From contig NZ_JAHSTS010000002.1 of the NCBI RefSeq assembly GCF_019145435.1, forward strand, positions 992,001-1,056,000: a DNA stretch of 64,000 nucleotides, written 5' to 3'. Below the pieces are notes generated by a model. The model searched no databases, was not told where the DNA came from, and saw only the letters and a program-made list of their open reading frames with translations. Positions within the stretch are counted from its first letter, which is position 1, and each line of letters opens with the position of its first letter. Source of the stretch: Pseudomonas ekonensis (GTDB lineage: Bacteria; Pseudomonadota; Gammaproteobacteria; Pseudomonadales; Pseudomonadaceae). Position numbers and translations under genes: made by a program. Below, piece after piece: positions 8,159 through 17,417 of this stretch.

Positions 8159-8207
8159 TCGGCAGTCTCCAATGGGGACGGCCAGCTTAGGACAAGAGGA
8201 GCTATTG

Positions 8208-9131
8208 ATGAAAGCGCCCCGCGTGACCCTTGATCAATGGCGCACGTTGCAGGCCGTGGTCGACCACGGCGGATTCGCCCAGGCCGCCGAGGCCCTGCAC
8301 CGTTCGCAGTCGTCGGTGAGCTACACCGTCGCGCGCATGCAGGACCAGCTCGGCGTGCCGCTGCTGCGCATCGACGGGCGCAAGGCCGTGCTCACCGAAG
8401 CCGGCGGCGTGCTGCTGCGCCGTTCGCGGCAACTGGTCAAACAGGCCAGCCAACTGGAAGACCTCGCCCATCACATGGAACAAGGCTGGGAGGCGGAAGT
8501 GCGCCTGGTGGTGGACGCCGCCTACCCCACCGCCCGCCTGGTCCGCGCCCTGACCGCGTTCATGCCGCAGAGCCGCGGCTGCCGCGTGCGTCTGCGTGAG
8601 GAGGTGCTGTCGGGCGTCGAGGAGGTGTTGCTCGAAGGTGTGGCCGATCTGGCGATCACCGGCCTGAGCATTCCCGGCTACCTCGGCGCGGAGTTGAGCG
8701 ACGTGGAATTCGTTGCCGTCGCCCACCCCGAACACGCCCTGCATCGACTGAACCGTGAACTGAATTTCCAGGACCTGGAAACCCAGATGCAAGTGGTGAT
8801 CCGCGACTCCGGCCGCCAGCAACCCCGGGACGTCGGCTGGCTCGGCGCCGAGCAGCGCTGGACTGTCGGCAGCCTCGCCACCGCCGCCAATTTCGTCTCC
8901 AGCGGACTGGGCTTTGCCTGGTTGCCACGGCACATGATCGAACGGGAATTGAAGGAAGGCCTGCTCAAGCTGCTACCGTTGGATCAGGGCGGCAGCCGCA
9001 ATCCGAGTTTCTATCTGTATTCGAACAAGGACAAACCGCTGGGGCCGGCCTCGCAGATTCTCGTCGAACTGTTGCGCACCTTCGACACCTTGCCGCTGGA
9101 CGCACCGTTCGCCGCCCCCGAACAAGCCTGA
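8208..9131 (+). CDS. LysR-family transcriptional regulator
   Basis: The 307-residue product has an N-terminal winged HTH (TLDQWRTLQAVVDHGGFAQAA, then LHRSQSSVSYTVARMQDQLG), the LysR linker helix and a periplasmic-binding-protein-like effector domain. The start is the ATG at 8208, with AGAGGAG eight bases before it. The frame is open earlier but without a ribosome site. It precedes a hydrolase and a cyclophilin gene on the same strand with only 14 bases to the hydrolase, so it may lie in one transcript with them. Its divergent neighbour at 7844 is the most likely classical target. Effector unknown. Confidence 0.88.
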   Translation: MKAPRVTLDQWRTLQAVVDHGGFAQAAEALHRSQSSVSYTVARMQDQLGVPLLRIDGRKAVLTEAGGVLLRRSRQLVKQASQLEDLAHHMEQGWEAEVRLVVDAAYPTARLVRALTAFMPQSRGCRVRLREEVLSGVEEVLLEGVADLAITGLSIPGYLGAELSDVEFVAVAHPEHALHRLNRELNFQDLETQMQVVIRDSGRQQPRDVGWLGAEQRWTVGSLATAANFVSSGLGFAWLPRHMIERELKEGLLKLLPLDQGGSRNPSFYLYSNKDKPLGPASQILVELLRTFDTLPLDAPFAAPEQA

Positions 9132-9145
9132 CACGGAGTCCCCCG

Positions 9146-9949
9146 ATGGCCTATTTCGAGCATGAAGGCTGCAACCTGCACTACGAGGAATACGGCCACG
9201 GCACGCCGTTGCTGCTGGTCCACGGGCTCGGTTCCAGTACCCTGGACTGGGAAATGCAGATCCCGGCGCTGTCCGCGCACCATCGGGTGATCGTCCCGGA
9301 CGTGCGCGGCCACGGCCGCTCGGACAAACCCCGGGAGCGCTACAGCATCGCCGGCTTCAGCGCCGACCTGCTGGCGCTCATCGAGCACCTGAACCTGGAG
9401 GCGGTGCATTACGTCGGCCTGTCCATGGGCGGGATGATCGGCTTCCAGTTCGCCGTCGACCATCCGCAACGGCTCAAGAGCCTGACCATCGTCAACAGCG
9501 CCCCGCAGGTCAAACTGCGCAGCCGCGACGACTACTGGCAGTGGCTCAAGCGCTGGAGCCTGATGCGCGTGCTCAGCCTCGCCACCATCGGCAAGGCCCT
9601 GGGCGCCAAACTGTTCCCCAAACCGGAGCAGGCGCAATTGCGACAGAAGATGGCCGAACGCTGGGCAAGGAACGACAAACGTGCTTATCTCGCCAGCTTC
9701 GATGCCATCGTCGGCTGGGGCGTTCAGGAACGACTGTCGAAGGTCACCTGTCCAACCCTCGTCGTCAGCGCCGACCGGGACTACACCCCCGTCTCGCTGA
9801 AAGAATCCTATGTGAAACTGCTGCCCGACGCGCAGCTGGCAGTGATCGCCGATTCGCGCCACGCCACCCCGCTCGATCAGCCCGAACGCTTCAATCAAAC
9901 GCTGCTGGCGTTCCTCGCCGCAGCCGACAACCACCCTCAGGACCTCTGA
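9146..9949 (+). CDS. alpha/beta-fold hydrolase
   Basis: The 267-residue protein is a soluble alpha/beta hydrolase. It shows the oxyanion motif HGLGSS, the nucleophile elbow GLSMGG (Ser near residue 93), the acid in VVSADRDYTP and the catalytic His in ADSRHATPLDQ. It resembles the BioH/PcaD/3-oxoadipate enol-lactonase side of the fold, but the substrate cannot be read from sequence. It sits between the LysR gene and ppiA with three bases to ppiA, indicating co-transcription. Confidence 0.88.
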   Translation: MAYFEHEGCNLHYEEYGHGTPLLLVHGLGSSTLDWEMQIPALSAHHRVIVPDVRGHGRSDKPRERYSIAGFSADLLALIEHLNLEAVHYVGLSMGGMIGFQFAVDHPQRLKSLTIVNSAPQVKLRSRDDYWQWLKRWSLMRVLSLATIGKALGAKLFPKPEQAQLRQKMAERWARNDKRAYLASFDAIVGWGVQERLSKVTCPTLVVSADRDYTPVSLKESYVKLLPDAQLAVIADSRHATPLDQPERFNQTLLAFLAAADNHPQDL

Positions 9950-9952
9950 CCC

Positions 9953-10516
9953 ATGCTGAAAAAAATCGCCCTCGCCGCAGGCTCCGTGCTGTTCGCCGCC
10001 AACCTGATGGCGGCCACCCCGGCCAAGGCGCCGCACGTGCTGCTGGACACCTCCAACGGCCAGATCGAGATCGAACTGGATCCGGTCAAGGCGCCGGTCA
10101 CCACCAAGAACTTCCTGGAATACGTCGACAGCGGCTTCTACACCAACACCATCTTCCACCGCGTGATCCCGGGCTTCATGGCCCAGGGCGGCGGATTCAC
10201 CCAGCAGATGCAGCAGAAGGACACCAAGGCCCCGATCAAGAACGAGGCGAGCAACGGCCTGCACAACGTGCGCGGCACCCTGTCGATGGCGCGCACCTCC
10301 GACCCGAACTCGGCCACCAGCCAGTTCTTCATCAACGTGGCCGACAATGCCTTCCTCGATCCGGGCCGCGACGCCGGCTACGCCGTGTTCGCCAAAGTGG
10401 TCAAGGGCATGGACGTGGTCGACATCATCGTCAACTCCCGCACCACCACCAAACAAGGCATGCAGAACGTGCCGGTCGACCCTGTGATCATCAAGTCGGC
10501 CAAGCGCATCGACTAA
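9953..10516 (+). CDS. ppiA: periplasmic peptidyl-prolyl cis-trans isomerase (cyclophilin)
   Basis: The 187-residue protein has a cleavable signal peptide ([20 protein letters not shown]) and a bacterial cyclophilin domain. Active-site elements are visible: [15 protein letters not shown] (catalytic Arg in FHRV), [18 protein letters not shown] and [12 protein letters not shown]. Cyclophilins of this type speed proline isomerisation during folding of exported proteins. The gene follows the hydrolase by three bases. The ABC exporter follows after 88 bases. Confidence 0.93.
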   Translation: MLKKIALAAGSVLFAANLMAATPAKAPHVLLDTSNGQIEIELDPVKAPVTTKNFLEYVDSGFYTNTIFHRVIPGFMAQGGGFTQQMQQKDTKAPIKNEASNGLHNVRGTLSMARTSDPNSATSQFFINVADNAFLDPGRDAGYAVFAKVVKGMDVVDIIVNSRTTTKQGMQNVPVDPVIIKSAKRID

Positions 10517-10604
10517 GCTGTACAGGGCATGACGAGCGGCCGCCACCGACGGCGCGCCGCTCACACCGATAAAAGGAGAGCCCGCACGCCGGGCGAGTTA
10601 TCCG

Positions 10605-12437
10605 ATGCTCTATCGCCGTTTCGAACAACTGATCGACATTTTCCGCGACGCCCCCACGGCGGCCCCGCCGAACCGCGTCCTGCCCTTCTACACCTATTAC
10701 CTGAAGCAGGTCTGGCCGAGCTTCGCCGCCCTGCTGGTCATCGGCCTGTTCGGCGCACTGATCGAAGTGGCGCTGTTCAGCTACCTGAGCCGCATCATCG
10801 ATCTTGCCCAAGGCACGCCGAACGTCGATTTCTTCAAGATCCACGGCGCGGAACTGGCCTGGATGGCCGTGGTGGCGCTGCTCCTGCGCCCGCTGTTCCT
10901 GGCCCTGCACGACATGCTGGTGCACCAGACCCTGAGCCCGAGCATGACCAGCCTGATCCGCTGGCAGAACCACAGCTACGTGCTCAAGCAGAGCCTGAAC
11001 TTCTTCCAGAACGACTTCGCCGGCCGCATCGCCCAGCGCATCATGCAGACCGGCAACTCGCTGCGCGACTCCGCCGTGCAGGCGGTGGACGCGCTGTGGC
11101 ACGTGGTGATCTACGCGATCAGTTCCCTGGTGCTGTTCGCCGAGGCCGACTGGCGCCTGATGATCCCGCTGCTGACGTGGATCGCCGCCTACATCGGCGC
11201 GCTCTACTACTTCGTGCCAAGGGTCAAGGACCGCGCGGTGGCGGCCTCCGACGCACGCTCCAAGCTGATGGGGCGGATCGTCGACGGCTACACCAACATC
11301 GCCACCCTCAAGCTGTTCGCCCATACCAACTTCGAGCAGCACTACGCCCGCGAAGCCATCCAGGAACAGACCGAAAAAGCCCAGCTGGCGGGCCGCGTGG
11401 TCACCAGCATGGACGTGGCCATCACCACGATGAACGGCCTGCTGATCGTCGGCACCACGGCGCTGGCCCTGTGGCTGTGGACGCAGTCGCTGATCACGGT
11501 CGGCGCGATCGCCCTGGCCACCGGCCTTGTGATCCGCATCGTCAACATGTCCGGGTGGATCATGTGGGTGGTCACCGGCATCTTCGAAAACATCGGCATG
11601 GTGCAGGACGGCCTGCAGACCATCGCGCAACCGGTCAGCGTCACCGACCACGCCCAGGCCAGGCCGCTGGACGTGGCCCGTGGCGAAGTGCGCTTCGAGC
11701 ACGTGGATTTCCACTACGGCAAGAAGAAAAGCATCATCGGCGACCTCAACCTGACCATCCGGCCCGGCGAGAAGATCGGCCTGATCGGGCCGTCCGGCGC
11801 AGGCAAGTCGACGCTGGTCAATCTGCTGCTGCGCCTGTACGACGTCGAGGCCGGGCGCATCCTGATCGACGGCCAGAACATCGCCGAAGTCGGCCAGGAA
11901 AGCCTGCGCGCACGGATCGGCATGATCACCCAGGACACGTCGTTGCTGCACCGCTCGATCCGCGACAACCTGCTCTACGGCAAGCCCGACGCCACCGACG
12001 AAGAACTCTGGGAGGCGGTGCGCAAAGCCCGGGCCGACGAGTTCATTCCGCTGCTGTCCGACGCCGAGGGGCGCACCGGGTTCGACGCCCATGTCGGCGA
12101 GCGCGGCGTCAAGCTGTCCGGCGGCCAGCGCCAGCGCATCGCGATCGCCCGCGTCCTGCTCAAGGACGCGCCGATCCTGATCATGGACGAAGCCACTTCG
12201 GCGCTGGACTCGGAAGTCGAGGCGGCGATCCAGGAAAGCCTGGAGACCCTGATGCAGGGCAAGACCGTGATCGCCATCGCCCACCGCCTCTCGACCATCG
12301 CCCGGATGGACCGGCTGGTGGTGCTGGAGAACGGCAGGATCGCCGAAAGCGGCAGCCATGCCGAACTGCTGGCCCATGGCGGCCTGTATGCGCGGCTGTG
12401 GCGCCACCAGACGGGCGGGTTCGTCGGCATCGACTGA
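10605..12437 (+). CDS. ABC exporter, fused membrane and ATPase domains
   Basis: The 610-residue half-transporter has a six-helix membrane domain (about residues 30-330) and an ATPase domain (about 355-600). The ATPase shows Walker [10 protein letters not shown], the signature LSGGQRQR, Walker [13 protein letters not shown] and the H-loop in [14 protein letters not shown]. This layout is that of type IV ABC exporters related to MsbA and multidrug exporters, working as homodimers or heterodimers. No adjacent partner half is present, so a homodimer is likely. The substrate is unknown. The upstream ribosome site is weak, and the gene may be read partly from the ppiA transcript. Confidence 0.88.
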   Translation: MLYRRFEQLIDIFRDAPTAAPPNRVLPFYTYYLKQVWPSFAALLVIGLFGALIEVALFSYLSRIIDLAQGTPNVDFFKIHGAELAWMAVVALLLRPLFLALHDMLVHQTLSPSMTSLIRWQNHSYVLKQSLNFFQNDFAGRIAQRIMQTGNSLRDSAVQAVDALWHVVIYAISSLVLFAEADWRLMIPLLTWIAAYIGALYYFVPRVKDRAVAASDARSKLMGRIVDGYTNIATLKLFAHTNFEQHYAREAIQEQTEKAQLAGRVVTSMDVAITTMNGLLIVGTTALALWLWTQSLITVGAIALATGLVIRIVNMSGWIMWVVTGIFENIGMVQDGLQTIAQPVSVTDHAQARPLDVARGEVRFEHVDFHYGKKKSIIGDLNLTIRPGEKIGLIGPSGAGKSTLVNLLLRLYDVEAGRILIDGQNIAEVGQESLRARIGMITQDTSLLHRSIRDNLLYGKPDATDEELWEAVRKARADEFIPLLSDAEGRTGFDAHVGERGVKLSGGQRQRIAIARVLLKDAPILIMDEATSALDSEVEAAIQESLETLMQGKTVIAIAHRLSTIARMDRLVVLENGRIAESGSHAELLAHGGLYARLWRHQTGGFVGID

Positions 12438-12458
12438 CCGACCCCGGAGCCTGGGGCC

Positions 12459-12578
12459 GTGGCGGGGGTGCGTGCTCCCGCCAGACAGCGAAGCTGTCCC
12501 AATCGGGACACCCGTCAAGCCGAGCATTGTGATTGCGACTGCTTCGCAGCCAAGCGGGAGCAAGCTCCCCCGCCACAG
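12459..12578. repeat. inverted pair of GTGGCGGGGG-type REP elements
   Basis: A left copy starting GTGGCGGGGGTGCGTGCTCCC faces a right copy ending CTCCCCCGCCAC. Each can fold on its own. This REP class differs from the GGAGCGAGCC class elsewhere in the window. It lies between the ABC exporter and aqpZ, both on the plus strand, so it could affect read-through between them. Confidence 0.75.
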
Positions 12579-12708
12579 CAGGCGGGGGCTGGACATCTGC
12601 GCAACGCCTGCTGTACTGAGACAAGGCTCCGGCGTGGAACCTGTCGTAATTCTGAAAGGACTCGCAACCCGTTTCAGTCTCGATAGCACGCCTATCAAGG
12701 ACATTCCC

Positions 12709-13404
12709 ATGTCTCTGTTCAAACGTTCGGTCACGGAGTTGTTAGGTACGTTCTGGCTGGTGCTGGGCGGTTGCGGCAGCGCGGTGATCGCCGCGTCCCC
12801 GCCCACGGGCATCGGCGTGCTGGGGGTGGCCCTGGCCTTCGGCCTGACGGTGCTGACCATGGCATTCGCCATCGGCCACATCAGCGGTTGCCACCTCAAT
12901 CCGGCCGTGTCGCTGGGCCTGACCGTCGGCGGCCGGTTCCCGGCCAAGGAGCTGCCCGCCTACATCGTCGCCCAGGTGATCGGCGCCATCATCGCGGCGG
13001 CGCTGATCGCCTGGATCGCCAGCGGCAAGGAAGGCTTCGACATCGCCGGCGGCCTGGCCTCCAACGGCTACGGCGAGCACTCTCCCGGCCACTATTCAAT
13101 GGCCGCCGGGTTCGTCACCGAGCTGGTGATGACCGCCCTGTTCGTGGTGATCATCCTCGGCGCCACCGACCGGCGCGCGCCGGCGGGCCTGGCGCCGATC
13201 GCCATCGGCCTGGCCCTGACCCTGATCCACCTGATCTCGATCCCGGTCACCAACACCTCGGTGAACCCGGCCCGCAGCACGGGGCCGGCGCTGATGGCGG
13301 GCGGCTGGGCCATCGCGCAACTGTGGATGTTCTGGGTGGCGCCGCTGCTCGGCGCCGTGGTGGGCGGGGTGATTTATCGCTGGCTGGGCCATGACGATAG
13401 CTGA
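12709..13404 (+). CDS. aqpZ: aquaporin Z
   Basis: The 231-residue protein has six membrane helices and the two NPA half-helices of aquaporins (HLNPAVSLG and [12 protein letters not shown]). The narrow selectivity filter is typical of water-specific AqpZ: Arg after the second NPA, and a His in IHLISIPV. It forms tetrameric water channels in the inner membrane for osmotic adjustment. The start is the ATG at 12709, preceded by AAGGA. The frame is open upstream, but that part overlaps the REP pair. Confidence 0.93.
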   Translation: MSLFKRSVTELLGTFWLVLGGCGSAVIAASPPTGIGVLGVALAFGLTVLTMAFAIGHISGCHLNPAVSLGLTVGGRFPAKELPAYIVAQVIGAIIAAALIAWIASGKEGFDIAGGLASNGYGEHSPGHYSMAAGFVTELVMTALFVVIILGATDRRAPAGLAPIAIGLALTLIHLISIPVTNTSVNPARSTGPALMAGGWAIAQLWMFWVAPLLGAVVGGVIYRWLGHDDS

Positions 13405-13420
13405 CTCACACCTTTTCTTT

Positions 13421-13508
13421 GCAGGAGCGAGCCTGCTCGCGATAGCGGTTTGCCAATCACTATCGTTGACCACTGATCCACCGCCATCGCGGGCAGGCTC
13501 GCTCCTAC
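13421..13508. repeat. REPIN (inverted REP pair)
   Basis: GCAGGAGCGAGCCTGCTCGC on the left faces GCGGGCAGGCTCGCTCC on the right. It fills the convergent gap between aqpZ and the acyltransferase gene. Confidence 0.88.
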
Positions 13509-13518
13509 AAGGGATCTG

Positions 13519-14643
13519 TCAGGCCTGGCGGTAGGGCAAGGCGGCCCGCGCCTCTTCGGCGTAGGCCAGCACCCCGGCGCGTTCCTGGCGCAGGAAGTCC
13601 TTCACGGCCGCCTTCAGGCCGGGGTGGCGCAGGTAGTGCCAGGAGCGGGTGATCACCGGCTCGAATCCGCGAATCAGCTTGTGCTCGCCCTGGGCGCCGG
13701 CATCGAAGCGCTGAAAGCCCTCGGCGATGGCGTAGTCCATGCCCTGGTAGAAACAGGTCTCGAAATGCAGGCGATCGAACTCCGCCAGGCAACCCCAGTA
13801 ACGGCCATAGAAGCTGTCGCCACCGACCAGGCTGAAGGCCATCGCCACCGGCCTTGAACCCTGTTTGGCCAGCACCACGCGGATGGCCTCGGGCATGCGT
13901 TCGGCCAGCAGGCTGAAGAACGCCCGGGTCAGGTACGGTGCTTGCCGCCGCACGGCGTAGGTGTTGGCGTAACAGGCGTAGACGAAATCCCATTGCGCCT
14001 CGTCCAACTCCCGCCCCTCCAGCCATTGGAAGCTGAAGCCCTGCCCCGCCACCTGCTCGCGCTCCTTGCGCATCTGCTTGCGCTTGCGCGAACTGAGCCC
14101 GTCGAGAAAGTCCTGGAAATCCCGGTAGCCGCGGTTCTGCCAGTGGTACTGGCAGCCGATGCGCTGCAGCCAGCCCGGCTGTTCGGCCATGGCCGCGTCG
14201 GTGAACGGATCGGTGAAGTTGATGTGGGCGCTGGAGAGCCCTTCGATCTCCAGGTAACCCGGTAGGCTCTTGAGCAGTTCGAAGCCGTCCTCGACCGACG
14301 CCGCCAACAGCCGCGGGCCGCTGACCGGGCTGAACGGCACGGCCACCAGCAGCTTGGGGTAGTAGTCGATGCCGGCCCGGGCGCAGGCATCGGCCCAGCC
14401 GTGATCGAACACGTACTCGCCGTAGGAGTGCCACTTGCGGTAGGCGGGCAGCGCAGCGATCAGCCGGTCGTTTTCGACGTGCAGCAGATGCTCCGCTTGC
14501 CAGCCCGTGTGCGCGCCGACGCTGCCGCTCTCCTCCAGCGCCGCGAGGAAACCATGGCGCAGGAACGGCTGGTTCTCCGGCACCAGCGCATCCCAGTCGG
14601 CGGATGCGATTTGCGACAGTTCGTGCAGGCGTTGCAGCGGCAT
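13519..14643 (-). CDS. FemAB-like GNAT acyltransferase (PF04339 type)
   Basis: The 374-residue protein matches a family of large GNAT-fold proteins related to FemAB peptidyl transferases. Typical pieces are FLRHGFLAALEESGSVGAHTGW at the N terminus, the basic segment SSRKRKQMRKEREQ near the centre, and SFYGRYWGCLAEFDRLHFETCFYQG in the second GNAT half. Family members are thought to transfer acyl or aminoacyl groups, but no substrate is established. It is one gene, convergent with aqpZ and divergent from the porin. A longer overlapping frame starting at 14797 is a shadow in a different frame. Confidence 0.8.
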   Translation of the reverse strand: MPLQRLHELSQIASADWDALVPENQPFLRHGFLAALEESGSVGAHTGWQAEHLLHVENDRLIAALPAYRKWHSYGEYVFDHGWADACARAGIDYYPKLLVAVPFSPVSGPRLLAASVEDGFELLKSLPGYLEIEGLSSAHINFTDPFTDAAMAEQPGWLQRIGCQYHWQNRGYRDFQDFLDGLSSRKRKQMRKEREQVAGQGFSFQWLEGRELDEAQWDFVYACYANTYAVRRQAPYLTRAFFSLLAERMPEAIRVVLAKQGSRPVAMAFSLVGGDSFYGRYWGCLAEFDRLHFETCFYQGMDYAIAEGFQRFDAGAQGEHKLIRGFEPVITRSWHYLRHPGLKAAVKDFLRQERAGVLAYAEEARAALPYRQA

Positions 14644-14924
14644 TTTCCTCTCCGGTTCGGGGCGTGACAGCCCGCCGAGTATCGCCGATCGGCCTGTCGT
14701 TGCACACGTTGAAATCGGCGACAGCGCTCTGGCCCGATAGTTCAGGGCGGTTTTGTATCGTCACGAACCTGCCATCACTGTGCCACTGCTCTGTCATAAA
14801 CCGTCGCGATACTGGCGCCTGTTTTTAGAGCGCCGGGTTCTACCCGGACACTGTTTTCCGACCGTCAAACCGTCGGTTGTGCCCAGGATGGCTTCGCCAT
14901 CCCCTCTCATCTTCGGAGATTGCT

Positions 14925-16247
14925 ATGCGTCTTGCTTCCACGAAAACTGCGGCGGCCCTGTGCGGTGGCCTGCTGCTGGCCATGAGTGTTCCGGCCAGTG
15001 CCGCGGTCGACGCCAAACTGCTCGACATGCTCAAGGCCAACGGTTCGATCACCCAGGCGCAGTACATCGAACTGCAGACCGAGCTGGCCAAGGACCAGAA
15101 GGCCCAGCAAATCGCCCAGCAGGCGCAGCAAGAGACCAACGAACAAGTGGCCGCCGTCGCGAAGAAGGCCAACGAACAGAGCGCCTTCGACCAGAAGCTG
15201 GCGTGGGCCGCCAAGACCCAGTTCAAGGGTGACGTGCGCATCCGCCAGGAAACCGTCAAGATCGACGGCGAGTCGAACAACGGCGGCCGCGACAAGGACC
15301 GTCAGCGCATCCGTGCCCGCCTGGGCGCCTACAGCGAAATCAACCCGCAGGTGGACACCGGCATCCGCATCGCCACCGGCGGCGGCGACGACGCCCGCTC
15401 CACCAACCAGGACATGGACAACTACTTCGACAAGAAGCAGATCTGGCTGGACCTGGGCTACATCGACTACCACCCGGACGCCATCAAGAACCTGCACGTG
15501 ATCGGCGGCAAGATGCTGCAGCCGTGGGTCAGCATGGGCGACGTGATCTGGGACAGCGACATCAACCCCGAAGGCCTGGCCGTCACCTACAAATACCCGT
15601 TGGGCAGCAGTGCCGAACTGTTCGGCAGCCTGGGCAACTACACCCTCAAGGACAACGTCGACGGCGAAGGCGTGCAGTTCCGCCACGACCTGCGCCTGAC
15701 CGCCGGCCAACTGGGCAGCCGCTTCGCCATCACCGACAACCTGAAACTGACCCTGGGCGGCAGCGTCTACGCCTACCAGAACGACGAAGACAGCCGCTGC
15801 ACCGGCACCTCCACCCCGTGCGCCCTGTCGGTCAACGGCAACTCGGCCAACAACCAGTTCCGCCTGTACGAAGGCTTCAGCCAGATCGACATCGGCGGCC
15901 TGCCGATGCCGCTGTCGTTCTACGGCCAGTACGTGAAGAACAACGATGCGGTGACCGATGCGGACACCGCATGGCTGGTGGGCGCCAAGTCGAAGGTCTT
16001 CGGCCTGAACCTGGACTACAACTACCGCGACGTGCAGCGCGACGCCGTGGTCGGCGCCTTCACCGACTCGGACTTCGCCAACGGCACCACCGGCTCCCGC
16101 GGCCACAAGTTCAAGGTCGGTTACGACATCGACAAGAACTTCGCCATCGGCGCCACGTACTTCCTGACCAAGGCCGACTTCTCCAGCCGCACCCAGCGCG
16201 ACGCAGACACCAACACCCTGCAGTTGGACGCGGAAGCGAAGTTCTAA
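14925..16247 (+). CDS. putative outer-membrane porin
   Basis: The 440-residue protein begins with a signal peptide (MRLASTKTAAALCGGLLLAM with cleavage near SASA). A Gln/Ala-rich coiled-coil segment follows (about residues 40-95, heptad-like QQIAQQAQQETNEQVAAVAKK in part). It continues as a beta-barrel of about 340 residues with alternating hydrophobic strands and a terminal Phe, the outer-membrane insertion signal. It matches the putative porin family (PF16930 type). The coiled coil probably forms a periplasmic trimer stalk reaching toward peptidoglycan. The start is the ATG at 14925, with CGGAG upstream. Solute preference is unknown. Confidence 0.85.
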   Translation: MRLASTKTAAALCGGLLLAMSVPASAAVDAKLLDMLKANGSITQAQYIELQTELAKDQKAQQIAQQAQQETNEQVAAVAKKANEQSAFDQKLAWAAKTQFKGDVRIRQETVKIDGESNNGGRDKDRQRIRARLGAYSEINPQVDTGIRIATGGGDDARSTNQDMDNYFDKKQIWLDLGYIDYHPDAIKNLHVIGGKMLQPWVSMGDVIWDSDINPEGLAVTYKYPLGSSAELFGSLGNYTLKDNVDGEGVQFRHDLRLTAGQLGSRFAITDNLKLTLGGSVYAYQNDEDSRCTGTSTPCALSVNGNSANNQFRLYEGFSQIDIGGLPMPLSFYGQYVKNNDAVTDADTAWLVGAKSKVFGLNLDYNYRDVQRDAVVGAFTDSDFANGTTGSRGHKFKVGYDIDKNFAIGATYFLTKADFSSRTQRDADTNTLQLDAEAKF

Positions 16248-16261
16248 AGAAACAGCGACAA

Positions 16262-16334
16262 GCCTTGAGCCTCAAGCTGCAAGTCGAATGCCTCGACTTG
16301 CAGCCGAAGCCTGCGGCCTGGAGCTTGCGACTCA
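16262..16334. repeat. inverted heptamer repeat cluster with a 12-base-pair stem
   Basis: Heptamers of the form AGCNNNA (AGCCTCA, AGCTGCA) run into the perfect inverted repeat GCTGCAAGTCGA (16276-16287) and TCGACTTGCAGC (16293-16304), loop ATGCC. Complementary heptamers then follow (GAGCTTG, CTCAAGC). It is a short relative of the larger array at 22822. Confidence 0.7.
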
Positions 16335-16400
16335 AGCCCGGTGCGGGCGGGACGATCCCCATCATCCGTTCGTGTCATCCGCACCGTGCCGTCCCCCTAC

Positions 16401-16439
16401 CTGTGGCGAGGGAGCTTGCTCCCTCGCCACAGTGTTTTT
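16401..16439 (+). terminator. REP-derived terminator after the porin gene
   Basis: CTGTGGCGAGGGAGC and GCTCCCTCGCCACAG form a 15-base-pair palindrome followed two bases later by T5. The stem is a GTGGCGAGGGAGCTTGCTCC-class REP, here placed so that it can end the porin transcript before the convergent anti-sigma gene. Confidence 0.7.
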
Positions 16440-16440
16440 G

Positions 16441-16677
16441 TCAGGAACGATCCTTCTGACGTTGCGCCGCCAGGCGCTCGGCCAACGCGTCCACGCCCTC
16501 CTCAGGCTTGGGCGGCATGGCCCGCAGCGTCGCCTGCATCAGCCGCATCTGACGGATGAACCGCCGGCAATTGCGGCAGAACATCAGGTGATGACGCACC
16601 ATCAGCTTCTCGCGAAAGCTCAGCCGGCCATCGAGATAATCGCTGGATCGCGCCACTTGCTCCTTGCAGGTCAGCAT
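16441..16677 (-). CDS. zinc-finger anti-sigma factor (zf-HC2)
   Basis: The 78-residue protein has the cysteine/histidine pattern of zf-HC2 anti-sigma domains: C4 in LTCKEQ, then HHLMFCRNCRRFIRQM with His and two Cys as zinc ligands. No membrane segment follows, so it is a soluble anti-sigma factor. It overlaps the upstream ECF sigma gene by seven bases, the classical sigma/anti-sigma arrangement. It should hold that sigma factor inactive until an unknown, probably oxidative or metal, signal releases it. Confidence 0.85.
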   Translation of the reverse strand: MLTCKEQVARSSDYLDGRLSFREKLMVRHHLMFCRNCRRFIRQMRLMQATLRAMPPKPEEGVDALAERLAAQRQKDRS

Positions 16678-17282
16678 TCTCCGGTCTCCTCAAAATGTTC
16701 CACGGTCGCAAAGACCTTCAAACGTGCCCGATGCAGCAGCACGCGGACATTGGAGAGCGAGATGTCCAGAAGATTACAGATATCCTCCAGCTCCAGGCCT
16801 TGTTGCTCGCGCAACGTCAACACGCTGCCCTGCAGCTGCGAAAGGCTTTGCAGGGTGTGCTCCAGACAGTCACGCAGTTCGCTCTCGGTCAGCAAGGCCT
16901 CGGGAGTGTCATGGTGCCAGGCGAACGGCGCCGCCCGCCAATGGCCGTCGCCCGGTGAGAAGCGGTCGTCATCGAGGGTGCCGTGCGGCGCCGGCAAATC
17001 GTCCAGCAGCACCTCGCGGCGGTTGCGCTTGTAGCGGCTCTTGGCCGAATTGGCGGTGATGGTCAGCAGCCAGGTCTTGAGGCTGGAGCGGCCCTCGAAA
17101 CTGCCGAGATGGCGCACCACCGACAGCCAGGCATCCTGCACCACTTCCTCGACATGACGCTGGCCGACGATGGCATAGGCCACGGCGCGCATGGCGCTCT
17201 GGTAGGTCGAGACCAGTTCCTTGAAAGCCTTTTGCTCGCCGGCCAGCAAACGCGCCAGCAATTGGGTGTCGTCAACCGCCAT
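16671..17282 (-). CDS. ECF-family RNA polymerase sigma factor
   Basis: The 203-residue protein has sigma region 2 (AYAIVGQRHVEEVVQDAWL and VVRHLGSFEGRSSLKTWLLTI in part). A linker rich in Asp and Gly follows, then region 4 with the HTH (LTLREQQGLELEDICNLLDI, then SLSNVRVLLHRARLKV). It is co-transcribed with the zf-HC2 anti-sigma gene. P. aeruginosa has, as I recall, a matching pair (PA3285/PA3284) beside a KAS III gene (PA3286), as here, which suggests a lasting functional link. Its regulon cannot be read from this window. Confidence 0.9.
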   Translation of the reverse strand: MAVDDTQLLARLLAGEQKAFKELVSTYQSAMRAVAYAIVGQRHVEEVVQDAWLSVVRHLGSFEGRSSLKTWLLTITANSAKSRYKRNRREVLLDDLPAPHGTLDDDRFSPGDGHWRAAPFAWHHDTPEALLTESELRDCLEHTLQSLSQLQGSVLTLREQQGLELEDICNLLDISLSNVRVLLHRARLKVFATVEHFEETGEC

Positions 17283-17316
17283 CCATCAATCCCCTTGTCC
17301 CGGTTCCGAAAATGAC

Positions 17317-17340
17317 GGCGGCAGGATCTCTCCTGCCGCC
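17317..17340 (-). promoter_or_regulatory. strong hairpin in the sigma-gene leader
   Basis: GGCGGCAGGA and TCCTGCCGCC pair perfectly around TCTC. The hairpin ends 35 bases upstream of the sigma ATG on the minus strand. There is no T-run, so it is not a plain terminator; it could stabilise the leader or control translation. Confidence 0.4.
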
Positions 17341-17417
17341 ACTTTCGAAAATTACAGCGTTCGCGCTGATCCGGATGCAGGAAACTTCAGCGCGATTAAG
17401 AGGAAATGAAACGTCCC

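Noticed and set aside
10491..12947. 818-codon open frame antisense to the ABC exporter
   Set aside because: Same GC-bias artefact. Its translation has no domains, and the opposite strand encodes a complete exporter.
13505..14797. 430-codon open frame overlapping the FemAB-like gene on the same strand
   Set aside because: Different frame, Arg/Pro/Ala-rich low-complexity product; the 13519-14643 frame has clear family motifs.
14790..14815. Pho-box-like sequence upstream of the porin gene
   Set aside because: Only one half-site (CTGTCAT) fits; the second half and the 11-base spacing do not match the consensus.
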